A stretch of DNA of 64,000 bases, taken from assembly GCA_963773745.1 (NCBI GenBank), contig CAVZCL010000001.1, positions 310,001 to 374,000 of the forward strand, read 5' to 3'. This DNA comes from UBA5069 sp963773745. GTDB taxonomy: Bacteria; Chloroflexota; Anaerolineae; Caldilineales; Caldilineaceae. The notes under the pieces were generated by a model, which saw nothing but the letters and a program-made list of their open reading frames with translations, searched no databases and was not told where the DNA came from. The translations under genes and the position numbers were made by a program. Below, one piece after another: positions 28,205 to 37,726 of the stretch. Position 1 is the stretch's first letter. Each line of letters starts with the position of its first letter.

Positions 28205-28486
28205 TCAGACCGCAGGGGCGACGGCTTCAGGTGCAACCATCTTGCCGTGCTCATCGGTCACGTTGATCATCTTCAGGAGACGGGCGACGCTGTCGCTCGG
28301 CTGCGCGCCCAGGCTGAGCCAGTGGGCTACCCGGTCGTTCTTGACGACGACCTTGGAACCCTTGGGGTCATAGGTGCCAATGATTTCAATAAAGCGACCG
28401 TCGCGGGGCGACTGCTGGTCAGCAACGACGATACGGTAGAAGGGTGACTTTTTCGCGCCCATACGGCGCAGGCGAATACGTACCAC
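28205..28486 (-). CDS. rpsP: 30S ribosomal protein S16
   Basis: 93 residues. It starts MVRIRLRRMGAKKSPFYRIVVAD and contains FIEIIGTYDPKG and DRVAHWLSLGAQPSDSVARLLK, all standard for bS16. The C-terminal tail is slightly extended. It lies 187 bp downstream of ffh on the same strand. Confidence 0.96.
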   Translation of the reverse strand: MVRIRLRRMGAKKSPFYRIVVADQQSPRDGRFIEIIGTYDPKGSKVVVKNDRVAHWLSLGAQPSDSVARLLKMINVTDEHGKMVAPEAVAPAV

Positions 28487-28673
28487 GTGAATTCTTGCTC
28501 CTTACTGCAGTGAAACCGCTGTTCGAGACGGTGAAAGATTCCTGTGCAAACAACAAAACGAATCGTGAGGGTTCATTCTTGATGATGGGCAACGAGGACG
28601 TGAATTGCCAAACATCAACTCTCAATCATCAGTTTTCAGTGGTTGGACTTTAGCACATTTCATGCCAAGACGA

Positions 28674-30059
28674 TCAATTGCCCATGCCGCGGAACATGTC
28701 CATCATGCCGCCCATACCGCCCATGCCGCCGTTGCCACTGCCGCGCCCCTTCTTTTTGCCCTTGCCGCCCATGATGCCCATCTGCTTCATCATCTTCTGC
28801 ATGTCGCGGAATTGCTTCATGAGCTGGTTGACATCCTGCACCTCAACACCACTGCCGGCGGCAATGCGGCGGCGGCGGCTGGCGTTGAGTAGATCGGGCG
28901 CACGACGCTCGGCAATCGTCATGCTGCTGATGATTGCCTCGGTCCGCTTGAGGGTCTTCTCTGTTTCGCGCGGGTCTACATCCTTGGCTATCTTGCTCAT
29001 GCCCGGGATCATGCCGAGCAGATCGCCCAGCGGCCCCAGCTTCTTGACCTGCTTGAGCTGCTCGAGGAAATCCTCCAGGTCAAACTGCCCTTCGGTCAGG
29101 CGCTTTTCCATGGCCAGCGCCGAATCCTCGGACATGTTCTCCTGTGCACGCTCGATGAGCGAGAGGACGTCGCCCATGCCCAGAATGCGGCCGGCCAGCC
29201 GGTCCGGCGCAAAGGGCTCGAGGTCGGCCAGCTTTTCGCCGGTGCCCAGGAACTTGATGGGCACACCCGTCACCTGGCGAATGCTGAGCGCCGCGCCGCC
29301 GCGTGCGTCGCCGTCAATCTTGGTCATAATGAGGCCGGTAAGCGGCACGCGCTTGTTGAAGCCGTCGGCCACATTCACGGCTTCCTGACCAGTCATCGCA
29401 TCGACAACCAGCAGGATGTCGGCCGGGCGCGTGACCATGCGCACCTGCTCAAGCTCCTGCATCATGGCGTCGTCAATCTGCAGGCGGCCTGCCGTGTCCA
29501 GGATGACGACTGTGTAGGCCTTTTCGCGCGCAATGCGCAGCGCATTCTTGGTGATGGACGAGGCGGCCACGTCGGTGCCTTCGGAATGCACCGGAACGTC
29601 AATCTGCTTGCCCAACAGCTCAAGCTGCTTGATGGCAGCCGGGCGGTAGATGTCGGCGGCTACCAGCAGCGGCCGCTGACCCGCCTTCTTCAGCCGCAGC
29701 GCCAGCTTGGCGGCCATCGTCGTCTTGCCCGCGCCCTGCAGCCCCACGAGCATAATCGCGTGCGGAGGCTGCCCCGAGGTGTTGAGCGGCGCCGGTTTGC
29801 CCAGCAGCTCCACAAGCTCCTCGTTGACAATCTTGACCACCATCTGCGCGGGGGTGAGGCTCTCCATCACCTCGGCGCCAATCGCGCGCAACTTGACACG
29901 CTCGACAAAGTCCTTGACGACCTTGAAGTTGACGTCTGCCTCAAGCAGCGCCATGCGCACCTCGCGCATGGCTACGTTGACGTCGTTCTCCGTCAACTTG
30001 CCCTTGCTGCCAAGGCGCTCAAAGATGGTTTGCAGTTTGTCCGATAGATTTTCAAACAC
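28674..30059 (-). CDS. ffh: Signal recognition particle GTPase Ffh
   Basis: 461 residues. It binds signal sequences and 4.5S RNA and targets ribosomes to FtsY. The N-domain (MFENLSDKLQTIFERLGSKG) is followed by the G-domain with GLQGAGKTTMAAKLA, DTAGRLQIDD and TKIDGDARGGAAL. The Met-rich M-domain contains the RNA-binding segment LLNASRRRRIAAGSGVEVQDVN and ends in a Gly/Met-rich tail. Intact. First gene of the ffh-rpsP-khpA-rimM cluster. No SRP RNA gene was recognised nearby. Confidence 0.97.
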   Translation of the reverse strand: MFENLSDKLQTIFERLGSKGKLTENDVNVAMREVRMALLEADVNFKVVKDFVERVKLRAIGAEVMESLTPAQMVVKIVNEELVELLGKPAPLNTSGQPPHAIMLVGLQGAGKTTMAAKLALRLKKAGQRPLLVAADIYRPAAIKQLELLGKQIDVPVHSEGTDVAASSITKNALRIAREKAYTVVILDTAGRLQIDDAMMQELEQVRMVTRPADILLVVDAMTGQEAVNVADGFNKRVPLTGLIMTKIDGDARGGAALSIRQVTGVPIKFLGTGEKLADLEPFAPDRLAGRILGMGDVLSLIERAQENMSEDSALAMEKRLTEGQFDLEDFLEQLKQVKKLGPLGDLLGMIPGMSKIAKDVDPRETEKTLKRTEAIISSMTIAERRAPDLLNASRRRRIAAGSGVEVQDVNQLMKQFRDMQKMMKQMGIMGGKGKKKGRGSGNGGMGGMGGMMDMFRGMGN

Positions 30060-30199
30060 AGTTCACCACACCACTTCACTGGCAAGCAAAAAGAGAGCGC
30101 CTGTGTCGCAGGCGCAGACAACAGCATATTGTAATGGCTGAGGGCGTCTGTGGTCAAACACAGGGGTGCACCGGTGGGATCTTCGGCCTGACCGGCCAA

Positions 30200-30261
30200 A
30201 GCAACAGCTCAACGCAAAGGCGCTCTTTGCTACCTCCGCGCCTTTGCGTTGAGCTGTTGCT
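30200..30261 (-). terminator. Long perfect hairpin after the LysM protein gene
   Basis: 23-bp perfect arms (agcaacagctcaacgcaaagg... and its complement) around a 16-nt centre, 19 bp past the stop codon. The cgcaaaggcg sequence in the arms looks like another member of the dispersed palindromic repeats rather than a classical terminator, but it can serve as one. Confidence 0.6.
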
Positions 30262-30279
30262 CTGGCCTTGAACTGTTGC

Positions 30280-31530
30280 CTATGGCAGCGGCACGGTGCC
30301 GCCCGGGCCGGGTGTCGTTTCGCCCGTGGGCGTCTCCGTGGGCGGGATGCCCGCTTGCGGCAGGTAGAGAAGCTGCCCACGAATGATCACGTCGGAATCG
30401 AGGCAATTGGCGCCGGCAATTTGACGGATGCTGGTGTCGCTGCGCACTGAGAGCGCAGAGAGAGTGTCGCCCCGCTGCACTGTGTAGTTGCCCCAACCCG
30501 CAGGCCGGCGCGGCGTGCACGGAATTGCAGTAGGCGGCGGCGCTGCGGCTGGTGCAGACTCGCTCACAACAGCACGCACACCCTGTACAACGTCCGCCTG
30601 GCCGGGCAGAATCTGCACTGTGAGCCACACCTGGTCGCCCGGCTGCAGATCGCCCTCTACCACCATGGGCTGCGAGGTGGGGCTGTTCGGATCTGGCTGC
30701 CACGAGGGCACGACGCGAATGTCGCCAAACTTGAGCAGCCGTCCTTCATAGCCCTCAAAGACCAGGAAGACGGTCTCCTGATGCACGATACCCTCAAGCG
30801 CCTCACCGGCAGCCTTGAGTTCTTCGGCGCGCAGCGCGCTCTCGGCAAAATCCGCCTGAATCGTCTCGGCAGCCGCCGCCGATACGGCGCCCACGCGCTC
30901 GGGATCGGAGAAGCTCAGGTTCATCATCTTGACCCACGACTTGATGGGATAGGTGAGGTCACCGGGCAGCGATGCGTTTGTGGCCTGCCAAAGCCCAAGC
31001 GCCGAAGTCAGTGCGATGGCCAACGTAAGCACGATTGGGGCCAGGCGCATGTTGCCAACAGTGAAGAGCTCCTGGAAGCGCCCCCACCAGCCCAGCGGGC
31101 CCTCCGCGTTACGCTGGCTGCGCCGCTGCGGCCGCGTGGCCGGCGCAACCATGCGATATCCGGCGGGCGTGGCTGCGGCCTGCAATTGCGGATCGGCCAG
31201 CTCCTGGCGTGTGCGCTCGAGGAGAAGTTGTTCCATAAACTGCTCCCGCCGTGCGGCCTGCCGTTGCGGGCTGCGGATGGGGAGCGGTGCATGCTGAATG
31301 GCTACCATGGAGGCGTTGATGAGCAGCATACCGCGCAGTTCTTTCGCCTCTTGGGCGGGGTAGCTCGCAAGGATGGAGTCGATTGACTCACCATCCTCAA
31401 GGCGCGCCACTGCATCGGCAAAGTGGTCTGCCATACGCTCTTCAAACACGCTTTCATATTGTTCGTCGTCTGGATAAATGCGACTAGCCATCATCCTGGC
31501 GTTCGAAAAGCCTTCTTCAGCCTCGTGCAT
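30280..31530 (-). CDS. Sigma-linked membrane protein with LysM tail (putative anti-sigma or effector)
   Basis: About 416 residues. The N-terminal cytoplasmic part (RLEDGESIDSILASYPAQEAKELR) resembles the short domain common in proteins encoded beside ECF sigma genes. One TM helix (MRLAPIVLTLAIALTSALGL) is followed by a helical extracellular region (SFSDPERVGAVSAAAAETIQ), a beta-rich domain similar to DUF5666-type OB folds (VFEGYEGRLLKFGDIRV), and a LysM domain (GNYTVQRGDTLSALSVRS). A Thr/Pro-rich end closes the protein. It follows the sigma factor gene by 150 bp. An anti-sigma or wall-sensing role is inferred from context. The Met at 31530 is the most reasonable start; 31491 is possible. Confidence 0.7.
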   Translation of the reverse strand: MHEAEEGFSNARMMASRIYPDDEQYESVFEERMADHFADAVARLEDGESIDSILASYPAQEAKELRGMLLINASMVAIQHAPLPIRSPQRQAARREQFMEQLLLERTRQELADPQLQAAATPAGYRMVAPATRPQRRSQRNAEGPLGWWGRFQELFTVGNMRLAPIVLTLAIALTSALGLWQATNASLPGDLTYPIKSWVKMMNLSFSDPERVGAVSAAAAETIQADFAESALRAEELKAAGEALEGIVHQETVFLVFEGYEGRLLKFGDIRVVPSWQPDPNSPTSQPMVVEGDLQPGDQVWLTVQILPGQADVVQGVRAVVSESAPAAAPPPTAIPCTPRRPAGWGNYTVQRGDTLSALSVRSDTSIRQIAGANCLDSDVIIRGQLLYLPQAGIPPTETPTGETTPGPGGTVPLP

Positions 31531-31680
31531 CCTGGGTTTGTCCTGTGCGGCAACAGTGAAATGCGTCGGTGTGCGTTGAAGAGCAGTGCGTGCAAACAGA
31601 AGTTCCCTGTTTGGCAACGGGCGACGATGATCGGCAAAGGTGTAGCCATGCGCAACGCCGGGCGGGGACGGGCCACGGCA

Positions 31681-32289
31681 TTACAGGTGCAGTTGTTCGT
31701 GCTCAAGCAGGTTTCGCAAGGTGGCAACTGCACGGTACTGCAGCGCCTTGATGGCCCCTTCGGTTTTGTTCATCATCGCGGCAACTTCAAAGATGCTGTA
31801 GCCCTCCAGAAAGCGCAGGCTGAGCACCTCCGCCTGTTCATCCGTCAACTGACGCATGGCAAAGCGGATACTTTCGGCAGTCATCGTCATTTCGGCGCTG
31901 AGCGCCGGATTATCGTTTTCGTTCGCGATATCCGGTGCATCATCCAGGCCGATCTGGGAATGACGGTCACGCAGCCGGTATTGGTCGATGACCACATTGT
32001 GTGCAATGCGGTAGAGCCAGCCCGAAAACGAACTGTGCCACGCCCGCCTGTCCCGGATTGCCTGCAGCATTTTGACGAATACTTGTGCTGTCAGGTCCTC
32101 GGCCAGCGGCTCATCACCAATGCGGCGGTAAATATAGCTGAAGATGCGCGCCTCGTAGCGATCGTACAACTCGCCCAGGGCCACCTCATCATAAGTCGTC
32201 GCGGCCTCCAGGAGCTGTTCTTCGCTCCAGGCGGCCACAGGGCTGGGCGGCGTCTGCCGCAGTGGATACAGCTGCCCTCTGCTCATCAT
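31681..32289 (-). CDS. ECF-family RNA polymerase sigma factor
   Basis: 202 residues. Region 2 is YDRYEARIFSYIYRRIGDEP followed by LAEDLTAQVFVKML and WLYRIAHNVVIDQYR. Region 4 is LTDEQAEVLSLRFLEGYSIF followed by EVAAMMNKTEGAIKALQYRA, a helix-turn-helix. The downstream gene encodes a TM protein with a LysM domain, the usual sigma/anti-sigma layout. Its own promoter and regulon cannot be read from this window. Confidence 0.9.
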   Translation of the reverse strand: MMSRGQLYPLRQTPPSPVAAWSEEQLLEAATTYDEVALGELYDRYEARIFSYIYRRIGDEPLAEDLTAQVFVKMLQAIRDRRAWHSSFSGWLYRIAHNVVIDQYRLRDRHSQIGLDDAPDIANENDNPALSAEMTMTAESIRFAMRQLTDEQAEVLSLRFLEGYSIFEVAAMMNKTEGAIKALQYRAVATLRNLLEHEQLHL

Positions 32290-32591
32290 GACGTTGCACC
32301 CGCCAAAAAAATACGCCGAATTTGCGCCTTTGGCGAAACTCGTCGAGTGCGTTGCCCGTGGCGCGCTGCGATTGCGGCCAGGATGGCTGCTTCCCGGGCG
32401 CGTAGAAGCAGGGCTCGGTTACGCCAAATGACCACATGAGGATGGGAGGATGTAAGAGGCATGGACCTACGCGACTCAAGTGCGACGCAGCAACGATGAA
32501 TGGTTCGACGTTTCGGCAATGAGTGTGCGGTGTAGTGTGTACTGCCTATACAAGGTGCCCGGGCTGTAGAGCCCGCTTCATGGCGGCGGCC
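32290..32591. other. Intergenic region between the sigma gene and the lipid enzyme gene
   Basis: About 300 bp without a supported gene. A short T-run (ttttttt on the minus strand) precedes the sigma gene. No hairpin terminator for the upstream lipid enzyme gene is obvious. Confidence 0.5.
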
Positions 32592-33233
32592 TCAGGCGGG
32601 CTGCTTGTCCTTGGGCGCAGCCAGAACGTTCTTGGTGAGCGCCTGCTCGTTCTGCTGAATCTTCCAGTAGACCTGGTAGATGCGCTGCACCGCCGTGAAG
32701 TTGGTGAGCACGGCCATGACGGCCAGCACAGGCACCATCCAGCCGGTGAAGAGGCCAATGATCAGCAGCGCAATGCGCTCGGGGCGCTGCATCCAGCCTT
32801 CCTTGCACTCAATGTTGAGCGCCTCGGCGCGCGCACGCGTGTAGCTCACCATGAGCGAGCCCACCACAGTGAGCAGGATGAGCATGAGCGCCCACTGCGA
32901 GCCTGACGCACCCGTGTAGTACCAGGCCAGCGCCATAAAGGTGACGCTCTCGGAGTAGCGGTCAAGCGTGCTGTCGAGGAATGCGCCAAAGGTGCTGGAC
33001 TGCGCGGTGGCGCGTGCCAGCGACCCGTCAATCAGATCCAGCAGCGAGGCGATAAGCAGGAGCACGCCGCCCCACACAAAGGAGCCGGTCGCCAGCACAA
33101 CTGCCGTAATAATTGTGAGCGCAAAACCGGTGTAGGTGACGCCATTCGGCGTCACACCCAGGCGATGCAAGCCGTTGACCACCCACGTTACCGGCTTCTG
33201 GACCCATATCCGGCCGTACTTGGAAAGCCACAT
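32592..33233 (-). CDS. CDP-alcohol phosphatidyltransferase
   Basis: 213-residue membrane enzyme of phospholipid synthesis with about six hydrophobic segments. The family signature DG..AR........G...D...D is present as DLIDGSLARATAQSSTFGAF followed by LDSTLDR. It transfers a phosphatidyl group from CDP-diacylglycerol to an alcohol. The acceptor (glycerol-3-phosphate, inositol phosphate or other) cannot be fixed by eye; the length fits PgsA or PIP-synthase types. Intact and monocistronic as far as seen. Confidence 0.88.
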   Translation of the reverse strand: MWLSKYGRIWVQKPVTWVVNGLHRLGVTPNGVTYTGFALTIITAVVLATGSFVWGGVLLLIASLLDLIDGSLARATAQSSTFGAFLDSTLDRYSESVTFMALAWYYTGASGSQWALMLILLTVVGSLMVSYTRARAEALNIECKEGWMQRPERIALLIIGLFTGWMVPVLAVMAVLTNFTAVQRIYQVYWKIQQNEQALTKNVLAAPKDKQPA

Positions 33234-33542
33234 ACGTCAATCGTCCTGTCGCTCAATGGCGAATCACTGTGTGTTATGGCGCTCAATCGCGCCAGACGAC
33301 GCGCTGTATCTTGCCTGCAAAGGAGAGCCATCGCGCAAATATGGCGGCCAGCGCGTTGGGCGCGACCGGGCCTGGGTTTCTCCTGTTGTCATCTTACACG
33401 CCCAGCGCGCACCCGTCAAGGCGCATGCGCGATACGGCAGGGCTTTCCATAATTTCTCCAGCGAGCACAGACGCCTGCCTGCGGCCGTAGCGCAGGGCTG
33501 TGGAGAGGCTTCGGCGACTCGGATATTTCCAGACTGGACAGA
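33234..33542. other. Intergenic region, no gene seen
   Basis: Lies between the lipid enzyme start and the terminator of the next gene. The region is GC-rich; open frames are short and lack starts or recognisable content. Confidence 0.5.
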
Positions 33543-33585
33543 AAATCAGGGGCGGCGCTCCACGCTGGAACGCCGCCCCTGATTT
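33543..33585 (-). terminator. Terminator of the FG-GAP-like protein gene
   Basis: 15-bp perfect stem aaatcaggggcggcg / cgccgcccctgattt with a 13-nt loop, 35 bp past the stop codon; T-rich on the minus strand. Confidence 0.75.
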
Positions 33586-33619
33586 GTCTTTGCCTTGGCT
33601 CAAGCGCCGTCGCCGCAGC

Positions 33620-35692
33620 CTAGCGGAAGACGCTCGGCATGTAGTTGACGCTCGACGGGCACATGAAGATTGGCACCTGGCGAATGTTGCCGGGCGGCGG
33701 TACAGCGAGCGGATCGGCCACAAGCAGCAGCACCATGCTCATTGTCTCCGTAATCGGCGCAGTACGGCTGATCGTCAGCGTTATCGTGTCGGGCACCGTG
33801 CCCGAAGCCGTGGAAGCGGTCAGCCAGTCAACCGGCGACGGCACCACCGCGTCGGGGCCGGCTTGCGCCGCCGCCACATCCGCCGCAGAGGGCGAGTCCG
33901 CAATGGCTGCCGTGTAGCGCGTGCCCGGTGAGCCAACCACGTTGATGGTCACCGTCTCGCTCACAGAAGCAACCCCTGTGATCATGCCCGTGTCCGTCAG
34001 CGGCGCGGTGTCTGTCAGCGTCGCTGTGTCTGTGCACACGCCCGTGAAGAAGACAATCGCCGGCGCGGCGGCGAGCTGCGGCGCGGATACTGTGAACTTC
34101 ACGTCAATGATGTACGGCTGGTTCTCCACTGCGCTTGTGCTTGTCACAAGCAAGCGGGTTGTATAGACACCCTGTGCCAGCCCGGCGGCGTTGAAGTTAA
34201 GCACAATGTTGGCCCAGCCGTTGTTGGCGGGCAACTGCCCGGTAGACGGGTTGACCGTGAGCCACGACGGGTTGCCTTCGACCGCAATCGAGTAGTTGAC
34301 CACCGCTTCGGTGGTGCTGTTGCGCAGCCGCAGGATCGACTGTGCCGTCAGGGCAAAGGGCGCGGTGGCCTCCAGGCTCTGTGTTTCCGCCTCAAAGACA
34401 GGGCCGGCTGTAAAGCCCTTGGCATCCAGATTTCCGGTTAGCAATGATTGACGATTGAAGTCGACCGTGAAGTCAATACGCGCGCCAATCCCTTGTTCTG
34501 GTTCCGTGAGGATACGGATCTTGTCCGAGCGGCCCATTACAATCTCGCCACGCGAGTCACCATCCAGGTTGCCGCCGGTAATCGCGCGCCACTCATTGTC
34601 TTCGAGCCTGTCCGACCAGCCCTCTTCTACGTCGTCACCCTTCTTGTAAATGCTGACCAGTCGGGGTTTGTTCACGCCGTCGGGCACATTACGCAGCATG
34701 AAGAGCGTCGCAGCGCCATCACCGCGCACATCCGAGAAGGCGAGACGACGGAAGCCTGGGTCGTACGGCGTTGCGACATCCTCCGTAAAGCCGCTGCTCT
34801 TCCAACGCTCAATGAAGAGTGTGGGCGCCAAGCCGGGATCGCCCGAAACGCTGCGCGACCAGGCAATCTCGTTCGCATCTTCACCGTCCCAGTTGCCAAT
34901 GGCCGAGTCCTGGGCACGCTTCTTGGAGTCACCGGCGCTGAAAATGCGCTTCCAACCATCATCTGTGCGGTAGACCTCGATCTTGCCGCCATCTTCATCT
35001 ACAAGCGATACCTCATCGCCGCCACCCTTGATGACGTCACCGGCGGCAACGCGTGTCCAGCGCTCCTCAAAGTAGCGGTTTGCGATGTGCGTCGTCCACG
35101 TGCGGCCATCCGGCGTAGCAGAAGTGGACTTGTAGATGTCGATTAGAAACTTCTTGGAGGTATCTCCGCCGGCATCCTGGCTGACCTCCTGGCCAACCAG
35201 GAACTCATCACCGGGTACGCCGGGATCAAAGTCACCGGCAGCAACCAATGTGGGCTTGGCAATCAGGTTTAACCTGAAGAGCTCAACCCACGGAATGCCA
35301 TTAATCTCCTGGCCGGGCACCGTCTTGCCCGAAGCGACTGGATCATAAATGATCAGCACGCCGCTGCCGGGGTTCCCCTTGACAGCAATGATTTCCATGT
35401 CACCATCGTTGTTGACGTCACCCAGGGCAAAATCCTCAAAGTTGCTTTCGGGGCTAATCCAGCGGACTTCGGGTGAGGCACCGCCCCACACTGGATCAAT
35501 CACGCGAATAAAGCCGTTACCACCGTCAATATAGACGATTTCGTCAGTGCCTTCAGGCTGGCCTGCTGCTGCGGGGACAACGGGTGCTTGCGCCATGGCG
35601 GCAGGCGCGGCCTGCGGCACGACCATTGCGCCAATGGCTACGAAAGCAGCCCACAAGGCAGAAGCCCTGCGCGTGCGACTCACAATTTGCAT
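33620..35692 (-). CDS. Secreted FG-GAP/VCBS-repeat-like surface protein
   Basis: 690 residues. A signal peptide (MQIVSRTRRASALWAAFVAI ... AMAQA) is followed by a seven-bladed-propeller-like region of FG-GAP-type repeats: ALGDVNNDGDMEIIAVKG, AAGDFDPGVPGDEFLVG, AIGNWDGEDANEIAWSRS and TGGNLDGDSRGEIVMGRS, each with Asp-rich calcium-binding-like loops. Two BACON/Ig-like beta domains follow (NPSWLTVNPSTGQLPANNGW and SPVDWLTASTASGTVPDT). The end MPSVFR matches a short conserved tail seen on secreted proteins of this group. A good Shine-Dalgarno (aaaggtaa) precedes the ATG. A surface or adhesive function is likely. Confidence 0.85.
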   Translation of the reverse strand: MQIVSRTRRASALWAAFVAIGAMVVPQAAPAAMAQAPVVPAAAGQPEGTDEIVYIDGGNGFIRVIDPVWGGASPEVRWISPESNFEDFALGDVNNDGDMEIIAVKGNPGSGVLIIYDPVASGKTVPGQEINGIPWVELFRLNLIAKPTLVAAGDFDPGVPGDEFLVGQEVSQDAGGDTSKKFLIDIYKSTSATPDGRTWTTHIANRYFEERWTRVAAGDVIKGGGDEVSLVDEDGGKIEVYRTDDGWKRIFSAGDSKKRAQDSAIGNWDGEDANEIAWSRSVSGDPGLAPTLFIERWKSSGFTEDVATPYDPGFRRLAFSDVRGDGAATLFMLRNVPDGVNKPRLVSIYKKGDDVEEGWSDRLEDNEWRAITGGNLDGDSRGEIVMGRSDKIRILTEPEQGIGARIDFTVDFNRQSLLTGNLDAKGFTAGPVFEAETQSLEATAPFALTAQSILRLRNSTTEAVVNYSIAVEGNPSWLTVNPSTGQLPANNGWANIVLNFNAAGLAQGVYTTRLLVTSTSAVENQPYIIDVKFTVSAPQLAAAPAIVFFTGVCTDTATLTDTAPLTDTGMITGVASVSETVTINVVGSPGTRYTAAIADSPSAADVAAAQAGPDAVVPSPVDWLTASTASGTVPDTITLTISRTAPITETMSMVLLLVADPLAVPPPGNIRQVPIFMCPSSVNYMPSVFR

Positions 35693-36117
35693 AGTGCATT
35701 ACCTTTCAATCTGAACGCCCGGCCACCCCTTTTGGCGGCGGGCATAAGCATACATATGAACATTTGCGGCTTGTTCTGCAGCCGGCTGTGTGCTGCATTT
35801 GCCGCCGTGTTTTGCGCCGCCAAAGCAAAATGGGACGGCGCGCGTTGGGTGAATCCATGCGATTGGCGGTACACTGCGGGACGTTGCCCCGCCCACAGGT
35901 ATACGCGCTAAAGCCTGCGGAGCTGTCACTCAATTGGGCATATGTATCCGAGTATACACCAAGCGCCGCGGCCCAAAAACACCGGCTGCCTACGATTACA
36001 ATGCGCTCCTGTTCTTCATCCCACCATTTGCGGCGCGCAAATGGCACCATATGCCAAACCACCGAACCGTCCTAACCACATAATCCACCCAGATTATCCA
36101 CCCAGGAGAATTTTGCA
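35693..36117. other. Divergent intergenic region
   Basis: 425 bp between the divergent secreted-protein and malate dehydrogenase genes; it must hold both promoters. An aggag Shine-Dalgarno precedes the malate dehydrogenase ATG. No clear -35/-10 pair or small gene was identified. Confidence 0.5.
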
Positions 36118-37101
36118 ATGACACAACCAATTCGTGTGGCCGTCACCGGCGCAGCCGGCAATATTGGTTATGCGCTGCTCTTCCGCATCGCCAATGGCGA
36201 TCTCTTTGGGCCCGACCAGCCCGTTATACTGCAGATGCTCGAAATCGCACCTGCGCTCCAGGCGCTCAACGGCGTGGCTATGGAACTCGACGATTGCGCC
36301 TTTCCCCTCCTCAAGGGGATGGTGATGACCGACAACCCCGAAGTGGCCTTTGACGGCGCAAACTGGGCGCTGCTCGTGGGCGCACGCCCTCGCTCCAAGG
36401 GGATGGAGCGCAAGGATTTGCTGGGGGCCAACGCCGCCATCTTCAGCGTGCAGGGCAAGGCGCTCAACGCCAATGCCGCAAGCGATCTGCGCGTGCTGGT
36501 TGTGGGCAACCCGGCCAACACAAACGCGCTCATTGCCATGAAGAACGCGCCCGATGTGCCCGCCGACCGCTTCACGGCGATGACGCGCCTCGACCACAAC
36601 CGCGCCAAGGCGCAGCTTGCCAACAAGGCCGGTGTGGCGCTGACTGATGTCACCAAGGTGACTATCTGGGGCAACCACAGCGCGACGCAGTATCCCGACG
36701 CCTACCACGCCGAAATCGGCGGCAAGCCCGCAGCCGAGGTGATTAGCGACGACGCGTGGATTCGCAGCAGCTTCATTCCCACCGTGCAGAAGCGTGGCGC
36801 GGCGATTATTGAGGCGCGCGGACAGAGCAGCGCGGCCAGCGCCGCCAATGCGGCTATCAACCACGTGCAGACGTGGTACAACGGCACGCCGGCAGACGAC
36901 TGGGTGAGCATGGCCATACCCAGCACGGGCCAGTACGGCTCGCCCGAGGGGGTTATCTTCTCCTACCCCGTGACGGTGCAGAACGGCAAGTACACGGTGG
37001 TGGAAGGGTTGGAACTGAGCGACTTTGACAAGGAGATGATCGCTGCGACAAGCGCCGAGCTGCTCGAAGAGCGCGACGGCGTGGCGGAGATGCTGGGTTA
37101 A
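36118..37101 (+). CDS. mdh: Malate dehydrogenase
   Basis: 327 residues, cytosolic NAD-dependent malate/oxaloacetate interconversion in the TCA cycle. The Rossmann motif is TGAAGNIGYALLFRIANG. Substrate-binding residues are in VGARPRSKGMERKDLL, and the catalytic Asp/His pair in RLDHNRAKAQLA and VTIWGNHSATQYPD. The length and GAAGxIG form match the type-2 (cytosolic-like) group. Start ATG with ccaggag upstream. A strong terminator follows at 37134. Confidence 0.96.
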   Translation: MTQPIRVAVTGAAGNIGYALLFRIANGDLFGPDQPVILQMLEIAPALQALNGVAMELDDCAFPLLKGMVMTDNPEVAFDGANWALLVGARPRSKGMERKDLLGANAAIFSVQGKALNANAASDLRVLVVGNPANTNALIAMKNAPDVPADRFTAMTRLDHNRAKAQLANKAGVALTDVTKVTIWGNHSATQYPDAYHAEIGGKPAAEVISDDAWIRSSFIPTVQKRGAAIIEARGQSSAASAANAAINHVQTWYNGTPADDWVSMAIPSTGQYGSPEGVIFSYPVTVQNGKYTVVEGLELSDFDKEMIAATSAELLEERDGVAEMLG

Positions 37102-37133
37102 CAGAGGGAATAGGGAATGGGGAGTAGGGAATA

Positions 37134-37163
37134 GCAACGGGAGGCCGCTTGGCCTCCCGTTGC
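37134..37163 (+). terminator. Terminator of mdh
   Basis: 13-bp stem gcaacgggaggcc / ggcctcccgttgc, loop gctt, 32 bp past the stop. Just before it lies a gggaatagggaatggggag low-complexity stretch that recurs near 44930. Confidence 0.75.
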
Positions 37164-37198
37164 TGCAATATCCAAGGGACGCAAATACTGGATTTATC

Positions 37199-37618
37199 AT
37201 GGCAAAGAACAAGTTGCGTCGCTCCGCCAGATTCAGAGACTCCGTCGTTTCGACACGCTCATGCTGGGTAGACTGCCTGCATCACTTTGGCGCCAACTGT
37301 GCAAGCGTGGCCAGCGCAGTGGCTCGAGACGTAATTCTGATTGCCGAGCGCAGGCGACACTATCTGCAACGGCACCCTGATATCGCCTACTATGAGGCAC
37401 TGCTACCCGTGTCCTCTTTCAGCCCGATGAAGTACACAGGAATCGCTCCGATTCCGAAATTTCATATTCTGTTACCGACTCAGGATGACTTTGCGCTGCG
37501 TGTTGCGCTTTGGATATCGCAGAGGAGAGCAAACAAAACTCCGTGCACAGCTTTACTGGCACGTTCCAAAGAAATGCTCGACAGCATGGAAGCTGAAGAA
37601 CTGTGTGGAAAAAGATAA
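37199..37618 (+). CDS. Hypothetical protein, weak
   Basis: 139 codons open from MAKNKLRRSARFRDSV to EELCGKR. Base composition is less GC-rich than neighbouring genes, no clear Shine-Dalgarno is present, and I recognise no family. The middle (LLPVSSFSPMKYTGIAPIPK followed by FHILLPTQDD) looks protein-like but shows no motif. It may be a real accessory gene, a fragment of one or chance. The rest of 37102-37726 holds only the mdh terminator. Confidence 0.28.
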   Translation: MAKNKLRRSARFRDSVVSTRSCWVDCLHHFGANCASVASAVARDVILIAERRRHYLQRHPDIAYYEALLPVSSFSPMKYTGIAPIPKFHILLPTQDDFALRVALWISQRRANKTPCTALLARSKEMLDSMEAEELCGKR

Positions 37619-37726
37619 GCGCCCGGTCGGTCCACCGTCCCGACGTCTTCACTGCCTGCGGGGCTAGTGCGTGAGCGGTGGCAATTCTCACCTCAGGCGC
37701 TTCTCGTCAACAGTATACCATCAATC

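Noticed and set aside
34448..35146. 232-codon plus-strand open frame
   Set aside because: Antisense to the FG-GAP-like secreted protein with its signal peptide and repeats.
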